Origin: an uncultured Bacillota bacterium
GTDB lineage: Bacteria > Bacillota_I > Bacilli_A > RFN20 > CAG-631
DNA: 26,304 bases
Reading direction: 5' to 3'
NCBI GenBank assembly: GCA_905197115.1
Contig: CAJJXN010000015.1
Location: forward strand, 1 to 26,304
A program made the translations under genes and the position numbers. A model generated the notes under the pieces. It searched no databases, was not told the origin of the DNA, and saw nothing but the letters and a program-made list of their open reading frames with translations. Positions 7,337 through 15,475 of the stretch are shown here, piece after piece. Within the stretch, counting starts at the first letter, position 1, and each line of letters begins with the position of its first letter.

Positions 7337-8120
7337 TGCTTTTCTCTCCTTTATTAAAATTAATTTTTTCGACTACATTTAAATTTAATTTTTTAGCCAT
7401 ATCTTTTATAAATTGCGTTCCAAAATCATTTAATTGCTCTGGTGCATGCGCATCCGCACCTAAAACAAATTTTAAAGGATATTGACTTAATATTTTAAAA
7501 AACGGTCCAAATGGATAAGGTGGAACACACTCACCATTATATTCAAAACACGAACGGCTTCTACTTCCTGAGCCACTTAATTCTACGTAACAATCATACT
7601 TTGACAATAATGAGGCTATTTTATGAGTCAAAGCAATAGTATGCTCATCCCATTTTTGATATCCCTTTAAGAAACAGTCGGGATGACAAATATATTGAAA
7701 CAAATGACTATCTAATGCTTTTTTGAGTGTTTCATAATAAATTGAAAAAGCTTCTTTTGTAATTGGATAAGTGCAAAAATCAATTCTTTTTTGATTAACA
7801 AATGCATAATGATTTCCAAAAATTAAATAGTCTACTTTTTTTTCTTTTAAAAGTTGTTGGTAATAAGGGATTCTTTCTTCAACATATTCACATTCAAAAG
7901 CAATTTTAATATCAATTTGATCTTTGTATTTTTCTTTTAACTGTTGAATCGATTGAATATATTCCTCATTTTGTTCGACATTATCGTGAGAAATATGATC
8001 AGAAAATCCCAATTCTACATAGCCATTTGAGATAGCACTTAATACATATTCTTCATCTAAACCAATAGCATGTCCACATCTTTTTGTATGGGTATGATAA
8101 TTGCGTATCACTTTTTTCAC
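7329..8120 (-). CDS. PHP-domain phosphoesterase, histidinol-phosphatase-like
   Basis: Metal-dependent phosphoesterase fold. The 263-residue product has the PHP metal-ligand motifs in order: NYHTHT (His9, His11) near the start, GFSDHISH, a Glu in FECEYVEE, GNHY, ICHPDC and the final GADAH. Length and motif order fit the HisK/YtvP type of histidinol-phosphate phosphatase. No other histidine-biosynthesis gene is in view, so the substrate is uncertain. The gene sits between truA and prfA, overlaps prfA by eight bases and follows truA by about ten, so it is part of a translation-related operon. Other PHP members act on different phosphoesters. Confidence 0.85.
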   Translation of the reverse strand: MKKVIRNYHTHTKRCGHAIGLDEEYVLSAISNGYVELGFSDHISHDNVEQNEEYIQSIQQLKEKYKDQIDIKIAFECEYVEERIPYYQQLLKEKKVDYLIFGNHYAFVNQKRIDFCTYPITKEAFSIYYETLKKALDSHLFQYICHPDCFLKGYQKWDEHTIALTHKIASLLSKYDCYVELSGSGSRSRSCFEYNGECVPPYPFGPFFKILSQYPLKFVLGADAHAPEQLNDFGTQFIKDMAKKLNLNVVEKINFNKGEKSNG

Positions 8121-8130
8121 CTCATTTGTT

Positions 8131-8868
8131 TTAATATATCACTTTTTTTAAGTATAGTCCTTGCGGACTTGCCTTATAAGAACACTTTTCTTTACTTTTT
8201 AAGTTCAACAAATTTTGTACATAAGAAATATCCTTTTTGTTGGTAGCAACAACTAGCATCGCTCCTACCATCATTCGAACCATATAGCGTAAAAATCCGC
8301 TACCTTCAAATAAAATCTCTATTTCTTCTTTTCTTTGTTTTATTTGAACTTTATAAATTGTTTTTTCAAACGATAAGACTTCTTGTTCTTTATTTGTAGT
8401 AAAATTTTTAAAGTTATGTGTACCGATAAATAATTGAGCAACTGCTTTTAAACAATCCACATCAATCGTTTCTTTTATATAAGCATAATAGCGAACATCA
8501 AAAGGATTAATTTGAATTGAATTTTTTATTTTATAAACATATTGCTTTCTTTTAACATTAAAACGAGCATGGAAATCTTCTTTTATTTTCTTTACGCTTT
8601 TTATAATAATATTATTTGGAAGAAAACTATTCATCCCTTTTAAAATAGCTTCATTTGAAATATTTAAATTGGTATCAAAATGAAATGTTTGCCCTAGTGC
8701 ATGAACTTGCCTATCGGTTCTTCCTGAAGCATAAATGGTAATATCTTCTTTTGCTAATTTCTTTAAAGCTTCTTGAATCGTTTGTTGAATGGTTTTTGCT
8801 TCATGATTTTGCTTTTGATATCCATAATAGTCAAAGCCATCATAAGCTACTACACATAAATATCTCAT
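8131..8868 (-). CDS. truA: tRNA pseudouridine(38-40) synthase
   Basis: Converts uridines 38-40 in the anticodon stem of many tRNAs to pseudouridine. The 245-residue product has the catalytic Asp52 in the ASGRTDRQVHALGQ motif, an N-terminal VAYDGFDYYGYQ and the C-terminal GSGFLRYMVRMMVG. I chose the ATG at 8868: AGGGTGG is five bases upstream, and the ATG overlaps the ecfT stop as ATGA. A GTG three codons earlier would lie within the ribosome site. The position after ecfT is conserved in Firmicutes, but the rplM-rpsI pair that follows truA in Bacillus is absent here. Confidence 0.96.
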   Translation of the reverse strand: MRYLCVVAYDGFDYYGYQKQNHEAKTIQQTIQEALKKLAKEDITIYASGRTDRQVHALGQTFHFDTNLNISNEAILKGMNSFLPNNIIIKSVKKIKEDFHARFNVKRKQYVYKIKNSIQINPFDVRYYAYIKETIDVDCLKAVAQLFIGTHNFKNFTTNKEQEVLSFEKTIYKVQIKQRKEEIEILFEGSGFLRYMVRMMVGAMLVVATNKKDISYVQNLLNLKSKEKCSYKASPQGLYLKKVIY

Positions 8869-9695
8869 TTGAACCACCCTAAAACAATTGAATCAAGTGG
8901 CACTTTTAAAATGGATAAAGTAATAAATCCAATTAATAATAAAAGTGTTAAAGAAAGCATAACGGTATCTTTTTTATTCCATTTCAATTTACGATATCGT
9001 GTCCTTTTAGCATATGGATCATAACTTCTTGCTTCCATTGCATTTGCTAAATCATCACTTCGAGCAAATGCGCTAATAAATAAAGGAATAATTAAAGAAG
9101 TCACTGCTAATGCTTTTTCTTTTAGCTTTCCATGGACAAAATCTACCCCTCTACTAGCTTGTGCTTTCATGATTCGATACGTTTCATCTAAAATTGTTGG
9201 GATAAAACGAAGCGCAATACTAATCGTCATCGATAAAATGTGAACATTTACGACTTTTTTTAAAAAACCAAATAAATCTTCAATGGCAATTGTAATATCT
9301 AATGGTTTTGTCGTCGCTGTAAAAATCGTAGAAGTTGAAATTAGCAATACTAAACGATACACAATTTTTAAAGTTGAGTACACTGCATCGCTATAAATGG
9401 TAATTTTCCATATATGCCATGGTGTTCCTTGTTTCACAATAAATAAATTTAATATAAATATAAATAACACCATAAACCACATCGGTTTTAATGACTTTAA
9501 AACTGTTCTAATTTTTATTTTGGATAAAAAGAAACAAACAATAATGATTAATCCTAATACTCCATAACCAATCACGCCAATATTAATGAAGACGGTAATC
9601 ATAAATGTAAATAATAAAATCAATTTACAACGCGGATCTAAACGATGGAAAAAAGTATTATTGGGTATATATTTACCTAAAGTTATATTTCCCAT
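8865..9695 (-). CDS. ecfT: Energy-coupling factor transporter transmembrane protein
   Basis: Membrane scaffold of the ECF importer. It couples the two ATPases to substrate-binding S components for vitamins or metal ions. The 276-residue product has about five to six membrane helices (for example ~25-55, 72-88, 110-128, 198-212 and 248-266). It also carries the two short Arg motifs of the coupling helices, SRG (181-183) and ARS (222-224), through which EcfT contacts the ATPases. It overlaps the end of ecfA2 by 13 bases and the start of truA by four. No S component is in the window, so this is probably a shared (group II) module. Confidence 0.95.
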   Translation of the reverse strand: MGNITLGKYIPNNTFFHRLDPRCKLILLFTFMITVFINIGVIGYGVLGLIIIVCFFLSKIKIRTVLKSLKPMWFMVLFIFILNLFIVKQGTPWHIWKITIYSDAVYSTLKIVYRLVLLISTSTIFTATTKPLDITIAIEDLFGFLKKVVNVHILSMTISIALRFIPTILDETYRIMKAQASRGVDFVHGKLKEKALAVTSLIIPLFISAFARSDDLANAMEARSYDPYAKRTRYRKLKWNKKDTVMLSLTLLLLIGFITLSILKVPLDSIVLGWFK

Positions 9696-10546
9696 TTTTT
9701 CACATCCTTTAACGTAGCAACAAAAGAAGGAATATCCTTTACTTTATTTATATCAAATTTAGGATATTTCTTTTTCACTTCATCCGCTAACTTTAAAATT
9801 TCAGGTTTTTCAAGTTGCAAATCTTGTAAGATTTTTTCATCTTGAAATAAAGCTTGAGGCGACATACAAGCTTCTAACTTTCCTTTTTTTAATGCAAAAA
9901 CTTTAGTCGCATATTTTAATACATCATTCATTTGGTGCGTAACTAAAATAATGGTTTTCTTTTTATTCTTATATAAATCATAAAATAATTCCATCATTTT
10001 ATTTGCTGATTGTGGATCTAATCCTGCAGTTGGTTCGTCCACAATTAAAACATCCGGATTAAAAGCTAAAATGCCAGCAATTGCAATTCTTCTTTTTTCA
10101 CCACCTGATAATTCAAAAGGAGACTTTTCCAAGAAAGAATCGTCTAAATTGACCATTTTTAACACTTTAGAAGCAAGATTAGTTAATTCCTCACTTTTCA
10201 TCCCAAAATTTTTAGGCCCAAATAAAATGTCTTTTTCTACATTTTCTTCAAATAATTGGTATTCAGGAAATTGAAAAACAATACCAATTTTTTTTCTTAA
10301 TTGTTTAATATTTTTTATTTTTATCTTTTTTTGAATAATAAATTCATCTACTTCAACATTACCAGAAGTTGGAATTAATAAAGCATTTAGAGTTTGAATA
10401 AGGGTGGACTTTCCACTTCCTGTATGTCCTATAACCGCAACAAACTCATTTTCACAAACTTCTGCATTAATATCATTTAAAGCGTCATATTGAATAGGCT
10501 GATTTAAATTATAAATATACGAAACATGATTCATTTTTATATTCAT
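9683..10546 (-). CDS. ecfA2: Energy-coupling factor transporter ATPase EcfA2
   Basis: Second ATPase of the ECF importer, pairing with EcfA1 to power uptake. The 287-residue product has Walker A GHTGSGKST (40-48), the Q-loop FQFPEYQLFE, signature LSGGEKRR, Walker B LIVDEPTAGLDP and the H-loop LVTHQMND. The FQFPE Q-loop is typical of the A2 subunit, while A1 has FQNPD. It overlaps ecfA1 by four bases (ATGA) and ecfT by 13, so translation is probably coupled. Confidence 0.96.
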   Translation of the reverse strand: MNIKMNHVSYIYNLNQPIQYDALNDINAEVCENEFVAVIGHTGSGKSTLIQTLNALLIPTSGNVEVDEFIIQKKIKIKNIKQLRKKIGIVFQFPEYQLFEENVEKDILFGPKNFGMKSEELTNLASKVLKMVNLDDSFLEKSPFELSGGEKRRIAIAGILAFNPDVLIVDEPTAGLDPQSANKMMELFYDLYKNKKKTIILVTHQMNDVLKYATKVFALKKGKLEACMSPQALFQDEKILQDLQLEKPEILKLADEVKKKYPKFDINKVKDIPSFVATLKDVKKWEI

Positions 10547-11352
10547 AAATATTTCACCAACTCTTCCATATTCATGCTATATGGGACTTTTATTCCAGCT
10601 TTATTTAAGGCTTCAGCCAATTCAATAATGAAAGGAGCTTCTAAAGAATTCATACTTAAAAATTCTTTGTCAAATAAGATTTCTTGAGGAGTTCCAATTT
10701 TAATCACTTTACCATTATTAATTACCACAATTTCGTCCGCAAATAAAGCCTCTTCGATATGATGTGTTATCGATAAAATCGAAACATTTTTATTTTTTTC
10801 TTTTAACTGATGAATGACATCAAATATCTCTTTTTTTCCAGTTGGATCTAGCATACTTGTTGCTTCATCTAAAATCAAAAATTCAGGTTGCATGGCTAAA
10901 ACTCCTGCAATAGCTACCCGTTGTTTTTGTCCTCCACTCAAGTTTGTCGGTTCCGATTCTAAAAATTCGAACATATTCACTTTTTTGGCATACTCTTCAA
11001 TAATAGCATCCATATCATTAGGGTCTACGCATTTATTTTCAAGCCCAAAAGCGATATCATCACGAACTGTTGCCCCAATAAATTGATTATCTGGATTTTG
11101 AAAAACAATTGCAATTTTAGAACGAATTGCACTTAAGTTTTCTTCATTTAATAACAAATCATCCACATAAATAGAACCTTTTTGGGCTTCAAGTAAACCT
11201 ATCGCTAATTTAGCAATCGTAGATTTACCACTACCATTATGTCCCAATAAAACGGTATATTTTCCTTTTTTTATCGTCAAATTAAAGTCCTTTAAAAGGG
11301 GAGATTGATCTTGATATCCAAAATCAACATTTTCAAAACGAATTGTGCTCAT
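10543..11352 (-). CDS. ecfA1: Energy-coupling factor transporter ATPase EcfA1
   Basis: First ATPase of the ECF importer. The product has Walker A GHNGSGKST, the Q-loop FQNPDNQ, signature LSGGQKQR, Walker B LILDEATSMLDP and the H-loop SITHHIEE. I chose the second ATG (11352; 269 residues) because GGAG is eight bases upstream of it. The ATG at 11358 would almost touch the ribosome site. It is the first gene of the operon that runs to prmC and is preceded by an extended -10 promoter. The location downstream of rplQ is the same as in Bacillus. Confidence 0.95.
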   Translation of the reverse strand: MSTIRFENVDFGYQDQSPLLKDFNLTIKKGKYTVLLGHNGSGKSTIAKLAIGLLEAQKGSIYVDDLLLNEENLSAIRSKIAIVFQNPDNQFIGATVRDDIAFGLENKCVDPNDMDAIIEEYAKKVNMFEFLESEPTNLSGGQKQRVAIAGVLAMQPEFLILDEATSMLDPTGKKEIFDVIHQLKEKNKNVSILSITHHIEEALFADEIVVINNGKVIKIGTPQEILFDKEFLSMNSLEAPFIIELAEALNKAGIKVPYSMNMEELVKYL

Positions 11353-11377
11353 CTTCATCTCTCCTTTGCAATTATTA

Positions 11378-11386
11378 ATTATACCA
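11378..11386 (-). promoter_or_regulatory. Extended -10 promoter of the ecfA1-to-prmC operon
   Basis: On the minus strand TGGTATAAT (the TGnTATAAT extended -10 form) lies 25 bases before the ecfA1 ATG, giving a leader of about 20 bases with AAAGGAG. No good -35 is seen, which is common with an extended -10. It falls just after the rplQ terminator, as expected for a new transcription unit. Confidence 0.75.
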
Positions 11387-11425
11387 TAGATGAATAATAG
11401 AAATATATACTTTAATGATGATTTT

Positions 11426-11453
11426 ATAAAAAAAAGAGTCCATAAGGACTCTT
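11426..11453 (-). terminator. Rho-independent terminator ending the ribosomal superoperon
   Basis: AAGAGTCC (11434-11441) pairs perfectly with GGACTCTT (11446-11453) across an ATAA loop. On the minus strand the stem runs into a tract of about eight U residues. It begins seven bases after the rplQ stop codon. Confidence 0.93.
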
Positions 11454-11459
11454 AATTAA

Positions 11460-11855
11460 CTATTTTACAAATTGAACAATAGCCATTGGAGCATTATCTC
11501 CACGTCTATTATAAGTTTTGATGATTCTAGTATATCCACCATTACGGCTAGCATATCTAGGACCTAATTCTGTAAATAATTTTTGTAAAGCAGTTTGTTG
11601 TTTTGCATTATCTACAAACATTTCTCTTACTACAGCAGCAGCTTGACGTCTTGAATGTAAATCACCTTTTTTAGCTAAAGTTACCATATGATCAGCTAAA
11701 GAAACTAAGCTTAGTGCTGTTGTTTGAGTTACTTCAACTTGTTCTTTAATAATTAAATGAGTTACTAAAGTACGCAATTGAGATTTACGTTTTGATGTAG
11801 TATATGGAGATTTATCATTAACTCCTGCTTTACCGTGAATTTTATTACGTGCCAT
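11460..11855 (-). CDS. rplQ: 50S ribosomal protein L17
   Basis: Large-subunit protein near the peptide exit tunnel. The 131-residue product carries the family core LRTLVTHLIIKEQVEVT and the GDLHSRRQAAA motif, and ends YTRIIKTYNRRGDNAPMAIVQF. The N-terminus is around ten residues longer than the usual ~120-residue form: the extra part is NKIHGKAGVNDKSPYTTSK-like, where others have a short LGR segment. It is the last gene of the alpha part of the operon, 15 bases after rpoA, and is followed by the terminator. Confidence 0.97.
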   Translation of the reverse strand: MARNKIHGKAGVNDKSPYTTSKRKSQLRTLVTHLIIKEQVEVTQTTALSLVSLADHMVTLAKKGDLHSRRQAAAVVREMFVDNAKQQTALQKLFTELGPRYASRNGGYTRIIKTYNRRGDNAPMAIVQFVK

Positions 11856-11870
11856 GTTCTTACCTCTTTC

Positions 11871-12827
11871 CTAATCGCTAATCTTAAATGAGAGTCCGCA
11901 ACCTTTTAATTTTTCACGAACTTCTTTAAGAGATTTTTTACCTAAATTACGAACTTTCATCATATCTTCTTCTGTTTTTAATGTAAGTTCTTGTACTGTT
12001 AAGATATTTGCTCTCTTTAAACAGTTGTAAGATCGAACGCTTAAATCAAGTTCTTCAATTGACATGTCTTGATATTTATCATGTTCTTCTACTTGAGAAT
12101 CATCGATTACTTTTTCATCAAAAATACTTAATGTTTCTAATTTAGCAAATAATTCTAAATGTTCAATAATAATTTTTGAACTTAGTGCAATCGCTTCTTG
12201 TGGAGTACATGCACCATTTGTTGTAACATCCATGATTAACTTATCATAATTTGATTCATGTCCTACACGAGTAGGTTCTACTTCAAATGCAACTTTTTTA
12301 ATTGGTGTAAAATTAGAGTCGGTAGGAATTGTTCCGAAAGGAATTTTATTTGATTTATTCTTTTCCGCTAGAACATATCCTCTTCCTGTTTTTACATAAA
12401 TCGTTGCATCAAGGTGTCCACCTTCTGCTACAGTACAAATATATGCATCTTTATTAATAACTTCTACACCACTTGGTGTAATGAAATCACCAGCTGTTAC
12501 GACTTTTGGTCCAATAACTTTTACTTTAATTTCATTTTCTTGATTTGTAGCATAACTTTCGGAAACATAATTTACTGCTTTTAAGTTAAGAATTAATGAA
12601 GTAACGTCTTCTTCAACACCAGCAATAGCTGAAAATTCATGTCTAATACCTTCTATTTCAATCGCATACATAGCTGTGCCAGGAAGAGAAGAAAGTAAAA
12701 CTCTACGAAGTGCATTTCCTAAAGTTGTACCGAATCCTCTTTCAAGTGGTTCAACTACAAATTTCCCACGATTTTCTTCAACACTATATTCATCAATTTT
12801 AAATTCAGGTTTTTTAAATTTTTCCAT
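11871..12827 (-). CDS. rpoA: DNA-directed RNA polymerase subunit alpha
   Basis: Forms the dimer on which RNA polymerase assembles, and its C-terminal domain contacts upstream promoter DNA and activators. The 318-residue product has the N-terminal assembly domain (FVVEPLERGFGTTLGNALRR, ~24-43), a linker rich in Asp and Glu near residue 250, and the C-terminal helix-hairpin-helix domain with LKRANILTVQELTLKTEEDM and the NLGKKSLKEVREKL segment. It has a GGAGG ribosome site and lies between rpsK and rplQ, the standard order. Confidence 0.98.
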   Translation of the reverse strand: MEKFKKPEFKIDEYSVEENRGKFVVEPLERGFGTTLGNALRRVLLSSLPGTAMYAIEIEGIRHEFSAIAGVEEDVTSLILNLKAVNYVSESYATNQENEIKVKVIGPKVVTAGDFITPSGVEVINKDAYICTVAEGGHLDATIYVKTGRGYVLAEKNKSNKIPFGTIPTDSNFTPIKKVAFEVEPTRVGHESNYDKLIMDVTTNGACTPQEAIALSSKIIIEHLELFAKLETLSIFDEKVIDDSQVEEHDKYQDMSIEELDLSVRSYNCLKRANILTVQELTLKTEEDMMKVRNLGKKSLKEVREKLKGCGLSFKISD

Positions 12828-12862
12828 TTCGTTTCCTCCTATTTTAATTTTTTAACATCCTA

Positions 12863-13264
12863 TTATGCTCTAGGACGTTTTGGAGGACGACAACCATTAT
12901 GAGGAATAGGTGTAACATCAACAATGGTATTAATTTCAAGACCTGTTTGTTGTAAAGCTCTAACAGCTGCTTCACGACCAGGACCTGGTCCTTTTACGTT
13001 AACATCTACATATTTCATACCATGGCTTACTGCAACTTTTGCAGCAGCTTCACTTGCCATTTGAGCTGCAAATGGTGTTGATTTTTTAGAACCTTTAAAT
13101 CCTAAAACACCTGCACTTGACCAAGTGATGGCATTTCCTGCTTCATCTGTAATGGTAACAATTGTGTTATTAAATGTAGAATGAATATGTGCAATACCTT
13201 TAACAACATTTTTTCTGTCTTTACGTCTTGTACGTGCAACAGTTTTATTATTTTTTTGTGCCAT
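12863..13264 (-). CDS. rpsK: 30S ribosomal protein S11
   Basis: Small-subunit platform protein that helps form the mRNA exit region. The 133-residue product has a basic Lys/Arg-rich start, GIAHIHSTFNNTIVTITD, GFKGSKKSTPFAAQ, the GPGPGREAAVRAL motif and the C-terminal VTPIPHNGCRPPKRPR. Length is normal. It lies between rpsM and rpoA with a short spacer carrying a Shine-Dalgarno sequence. Confidence 0.98.
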   Translation of the reverse strand: MAQKNNKTVARTRRKDRKNVVKGIAHIHSTFNNTIVTITDEAGNAITWSSAGVLGFKGSKKSTPFAAQMASEAAAKVAVSHGMKYVDVNVKGPGPGREAAVRALQQTGLEINTIVDVTPIPHNGCRPPKRPRA

Positions 13265-13281
13265 AAATATTCACCCCTTAA

Positions 13282-13656
13282 CTATTTAGTTGCTTGCTTT
13301 TTATTAGCAATTGTTCTTGCTGGTCCCTTACGAGTACGAGCATTTGTTCTTGTTCTTTGACCACGAACTGGAAGTCCTCTTTTGTGACGTAAACCACGAT
13401 AACTTCCAATTTCCATTAATCTTTTAATATTCATTGCAACTTCACGACGTAAGTCACCTTCTACTTTTAAGTGAGATACTTCTGCACGAATACGTGAAAG
13501 TTGTTCTTCTGATAAATCTTTTACACGAATATTTTCATCTACATCTGCAGCTTTTAAAATTTTTGTAGAAGTAGTATATCCAATACCGTAAATGTAAGTT
13601 AAAGAGATTACAACTCTTTTTTCACGTGGGATATCCACGCCTGCTATACGAGCCAT
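13282..13656 (-). CDS. rpsM: 30S ribosomal protein S13
   Basis: Head protein of the small subunit that contacts P-site tRNA and bridges to L5. The 124-residue product has MARIAGVDIPREKRVVISLT, YGIGYTTSTKIL, the GSYRGLRHKRGLPVRGQRT core and a basic tail, with the TRKGPARTIANKK C-terminus. AGGAGG is just upstream. It follows rpmJ in the usual infA-rpmJ-rpsM-rpsK order. Its bridge partner L5 is the protein with the unusual tail in this window. Confidence 0.98.
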   Translation of the reverse strand: MARIAGVDIPREKRVVISLTYIYGIGYTTSTKILKAADVDENIRVKDLSEEQLSRIRAEVSHLKVEGDLRREVAMNIKRLMEIGSYRGLRHKRGLPVRGQRTRTNARTRKGPARTIANKKQATK

Positions 13657-13676
13657 TATTATTATCCTCCTATGAA

Positions 13677-13790
13677 TTAGCCTTGTCTTTGTTTGTGTTT
13701 TGGATTTTCACAAATAACCATCAAGCGGCCTTTACGACGAATAATTTTGCACTTATTGCAAATTGGTTTAACTGAAGGTCTTACCTTCAT
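13677..13790 (-). CDS. rpmJ: 50S ribosomal protein L36 (zinc-binding form)
   Basis: The smallest large-subunit protein, 37 residues, starts MKVRPSVKPICNKCKIIRRK. The zinc ligands Cys11, Cys14, Cys27 and His32 are all present, so this is the zinc-containing form. Start and stop were read by hand on the minus strand. It lies 35 bases after infA and 20 bases before rpsM, its standard slot. Confidence 0.96.
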   Translation of the reverse strand: MKVRPSVKPICNKCKIIRRKGRLMVICENPKHKQRQG

Positions 13791-13825
13791 AAATACAACC
13801 CCCTTTGGTTTTTTCTATAATTTTT

Positions 13826-14047
13826 TTATTTGTGTCTAAAAGTAATACGCCCACGTGTTAAATCATATGGAGAAAGCTCTAAAGTAACTCTATCACCAGG
13901 TAAAATGCGAATGTAATTCATACGGATTTTACCAGAAACGTGGGCAAGAATTATCACGTCATTCTCCAAAAGTCTAGCTTTAAACATTGCATTAGGTAAT
14001 GCTTCTACAATAATCGCTTCGACTTCTATAACATCTTGTTTAGCCAA
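13826..14047 (-). CDS. infA: Translation initiation factor IF-1
   Basis: Binds the ribosomal A site during initiation. The 73-residue single OB-fold protein starts MAKQDVIEVEAIIVEALPNA and contains MFKARLLENDVIILAHVSGK, MNYIRILPGDRV and the ending LTRGRITFRHK, all typical. It sits between map and rpmJ, as in Bacillus, with a strong Shine-Dalgarno sequence (AGGAGG) before the ATG. Confidence 0.98.
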   Translation of the reverse strand: MAKQDVIEVEAIIVEALPNAMFKARLLENDVIILAHVSGKIRMNYIRILPGDRVTLELSPYDLTRGRITFRHK

Positions 14048-14065
14048 ATTGTTTTCCTCCTATTT

Positions 14066-14812
14066 TTATAGTTTAGTTAAAATTTCATAACCATCTTCTG
14101 TAATGACAATTGTGTGCTCATAATGAGCCGCTAAACTATGGTCAGCAGTAACCACACCCCAACCATCTTTTAAGACTTTAACATCTTTTTTTCCTATATG
14201 AACCATTGGTTCAACAGCAATTACCATTCCAGTTTTTAATAATGGTCCATGTCCAGATTTTCCATAATTAGGTACCATTGGATCTTCATGAATCGATGTT
14301 CCTACTCCATGACCTGTATAATCAACTGGACTTGTATATCCATGTTGTTTTACGTATTCTTCAATGGCGGCTGAAATATCACCAACATGATTTCCAGGTT
14401 TCGCTTGTTTTAAGCCTTCAAATAAAGCTTCTTCTGTTACTTTCATTAACTCTTTTGCTTCACTTGAAACATTTCCAACAGCATAAGTCCATGCTGAGTC
14501 TCCGTGATATCCTTGATAACAAGCGCCTACATCAACTGATACAATATCCCCATCTTTTAATTTTCTATTATCCGGTATTCCATGTATCACCATATCATTA
14601 ATCGATACACAAACAGATCCAGGAAAACCTTGATATCCTTTAAAAGAAGGCGTTGCACCATTTTGGCGAATAACCTTTTCAGACAATTTGTCTATTTCTT
14701 TAGTAGTGATTCCAGAAACAATATGCTTTTTTAGTTCCTCATGAACTAAAGCGACAATACGACCGGCTTCTTTTAATAAAGCAATTTCTCTTGGTGTTTT
14801 TCTGATAATCAT
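14066..14812 (-). CDS. map: Methionine aminopeptidase, type I
   Basis: Removes the initiator Met from nascent proteins whose second residue is small. The 248-residue product has all five metal ligands: Asp94 (SVDVGA), Asp105 (GYHGDSAW), His168 (GHGVG), Glu201 (AVEPM) and Glu232 (YEHTIV). There is no N-terminal zinc-finger extension. It starts three bases after the adk stop and is followed by infA, the conserved secY-adk-map-infA order. Confidence 0.98.
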   Translation of the reverse strand: MIIRKTPREIALLKEAGRIVALVHEELKKHIVSGITTKEIDKLSEKVIRQNGATPSFKGYQGFPGSVCVSINDMVIHGIPDNRKLKDGDIVSVDVGACYQGYHGDSAWTYAVGNVSSEAKELMKVTEEALFEGLKQAKPGNHVGDISAAIEEYVKQHGYTSPVDYTGHGVGTSIHEDPMVPNYGKSGHGPLLKTGMVIAVEPMVHIGKKDVKVLKDGWGVVTADHSLAAHYEHTIVITEDGYEILTKL

Positions 14813-14815
14813 TTT

Positions 14816-15460
14816 CTACTCTCCTAGTTCTTTCACAATATCTTTTAATACCTTGTGAATTTCTTGGTTGCCATTGACACTGACAAGCAAATCTCTTTCT
14901 TGATAAAATTCAATCAAAGGTTTGGTTTGTTTTTCATAGGCATCAAGACGAACCATAACGCTATCAATATTGTCATCTTTGCGAATGTAAAGATTTCCAC
15001 CACATCGATCACAAATCCCCTCTTTAATTGAAGGACAATGGATAATATGGTAAGAAGCTCCACATTGCTTGCACATTCTTCTTCCCGTTAATCTTTGTAA
15101 TAAAGCATCATTGGGAACAAAAATTTCAATGACATAATCTAGCTTCATATTTAATTCTTGTAAAATTTTCTCTAAATCAATGGCTTGTGGAATTGTTCGA
15201 GGAAATCCATCAAGAATAAAACCATTTTTACAATCTTCATTAGCTAATCGTTCTTTCACGATTTTTACCGTTACATCATCAGGAACAAGCATTCCTTTTG
15301 TGATATATTTGGCAGCTTCATTCCCTAATGGTGAATGTTTGTCAATTGCTTGACGAAACATTTCACCAGTTGAGATATGTGTTATTTGATATTTTTTAGC
15401 AAGTTCTACAGCTTGTGTTCCCTTGCCAGCTCCAGGAGCACCAAATAAAATTAGGTTCAT
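14816..15460 (-). CDS. adk: Adenylate kinase (zinc-binding LID)
   Basis: Interconverts ATP plus AMP with two ADP. The 214-residue product has P-loop GAPGAGKGT (7-15), the AMP-binding STGEMFR, DGFPRT, and a LID with Cys130, Cys133, Cys150 and Cys153, a four-cysteine structural zinc site common in Gram-positive adenylate kinases. It lies between secY and map, tightly packed on both sides. Confidence 0.98.
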   Translation of the reverse strand: MNLILFGAPGAGKGTQAVELAKKYQITHISTGEMFRQAIDKHSPLGNEAAKYITKGMLVPDDVTVKIVKERLANEDCKNGFILDGFPRTIPQAIDLEKILQELNMKLDYVIEIFVPNDALLQRLTGRRMCKQCGASYHIIHCPSIKEGICDRCGGNLYIRKDDNIDSVMVRLDAYEKQTKPLIEFYQERDLLVSVNGNQEIHKVLKDIVKELGE

Positions 15461-15475
15461 TTTAAATGTAATCTC

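Noticed and set aside
10814..11086. 90-residue plus-strand frame, with a similar one at 10071-10274
   Set aside because: Antisense to the ABC signature and Walker B regions of ecfA1 and ecfA2, with no ribosome site.
14278..14601. 107-residue plus-strand frame
   Set aside because: Antisense to map, with Leu/His/Gln-rich composition and no ribosome site.
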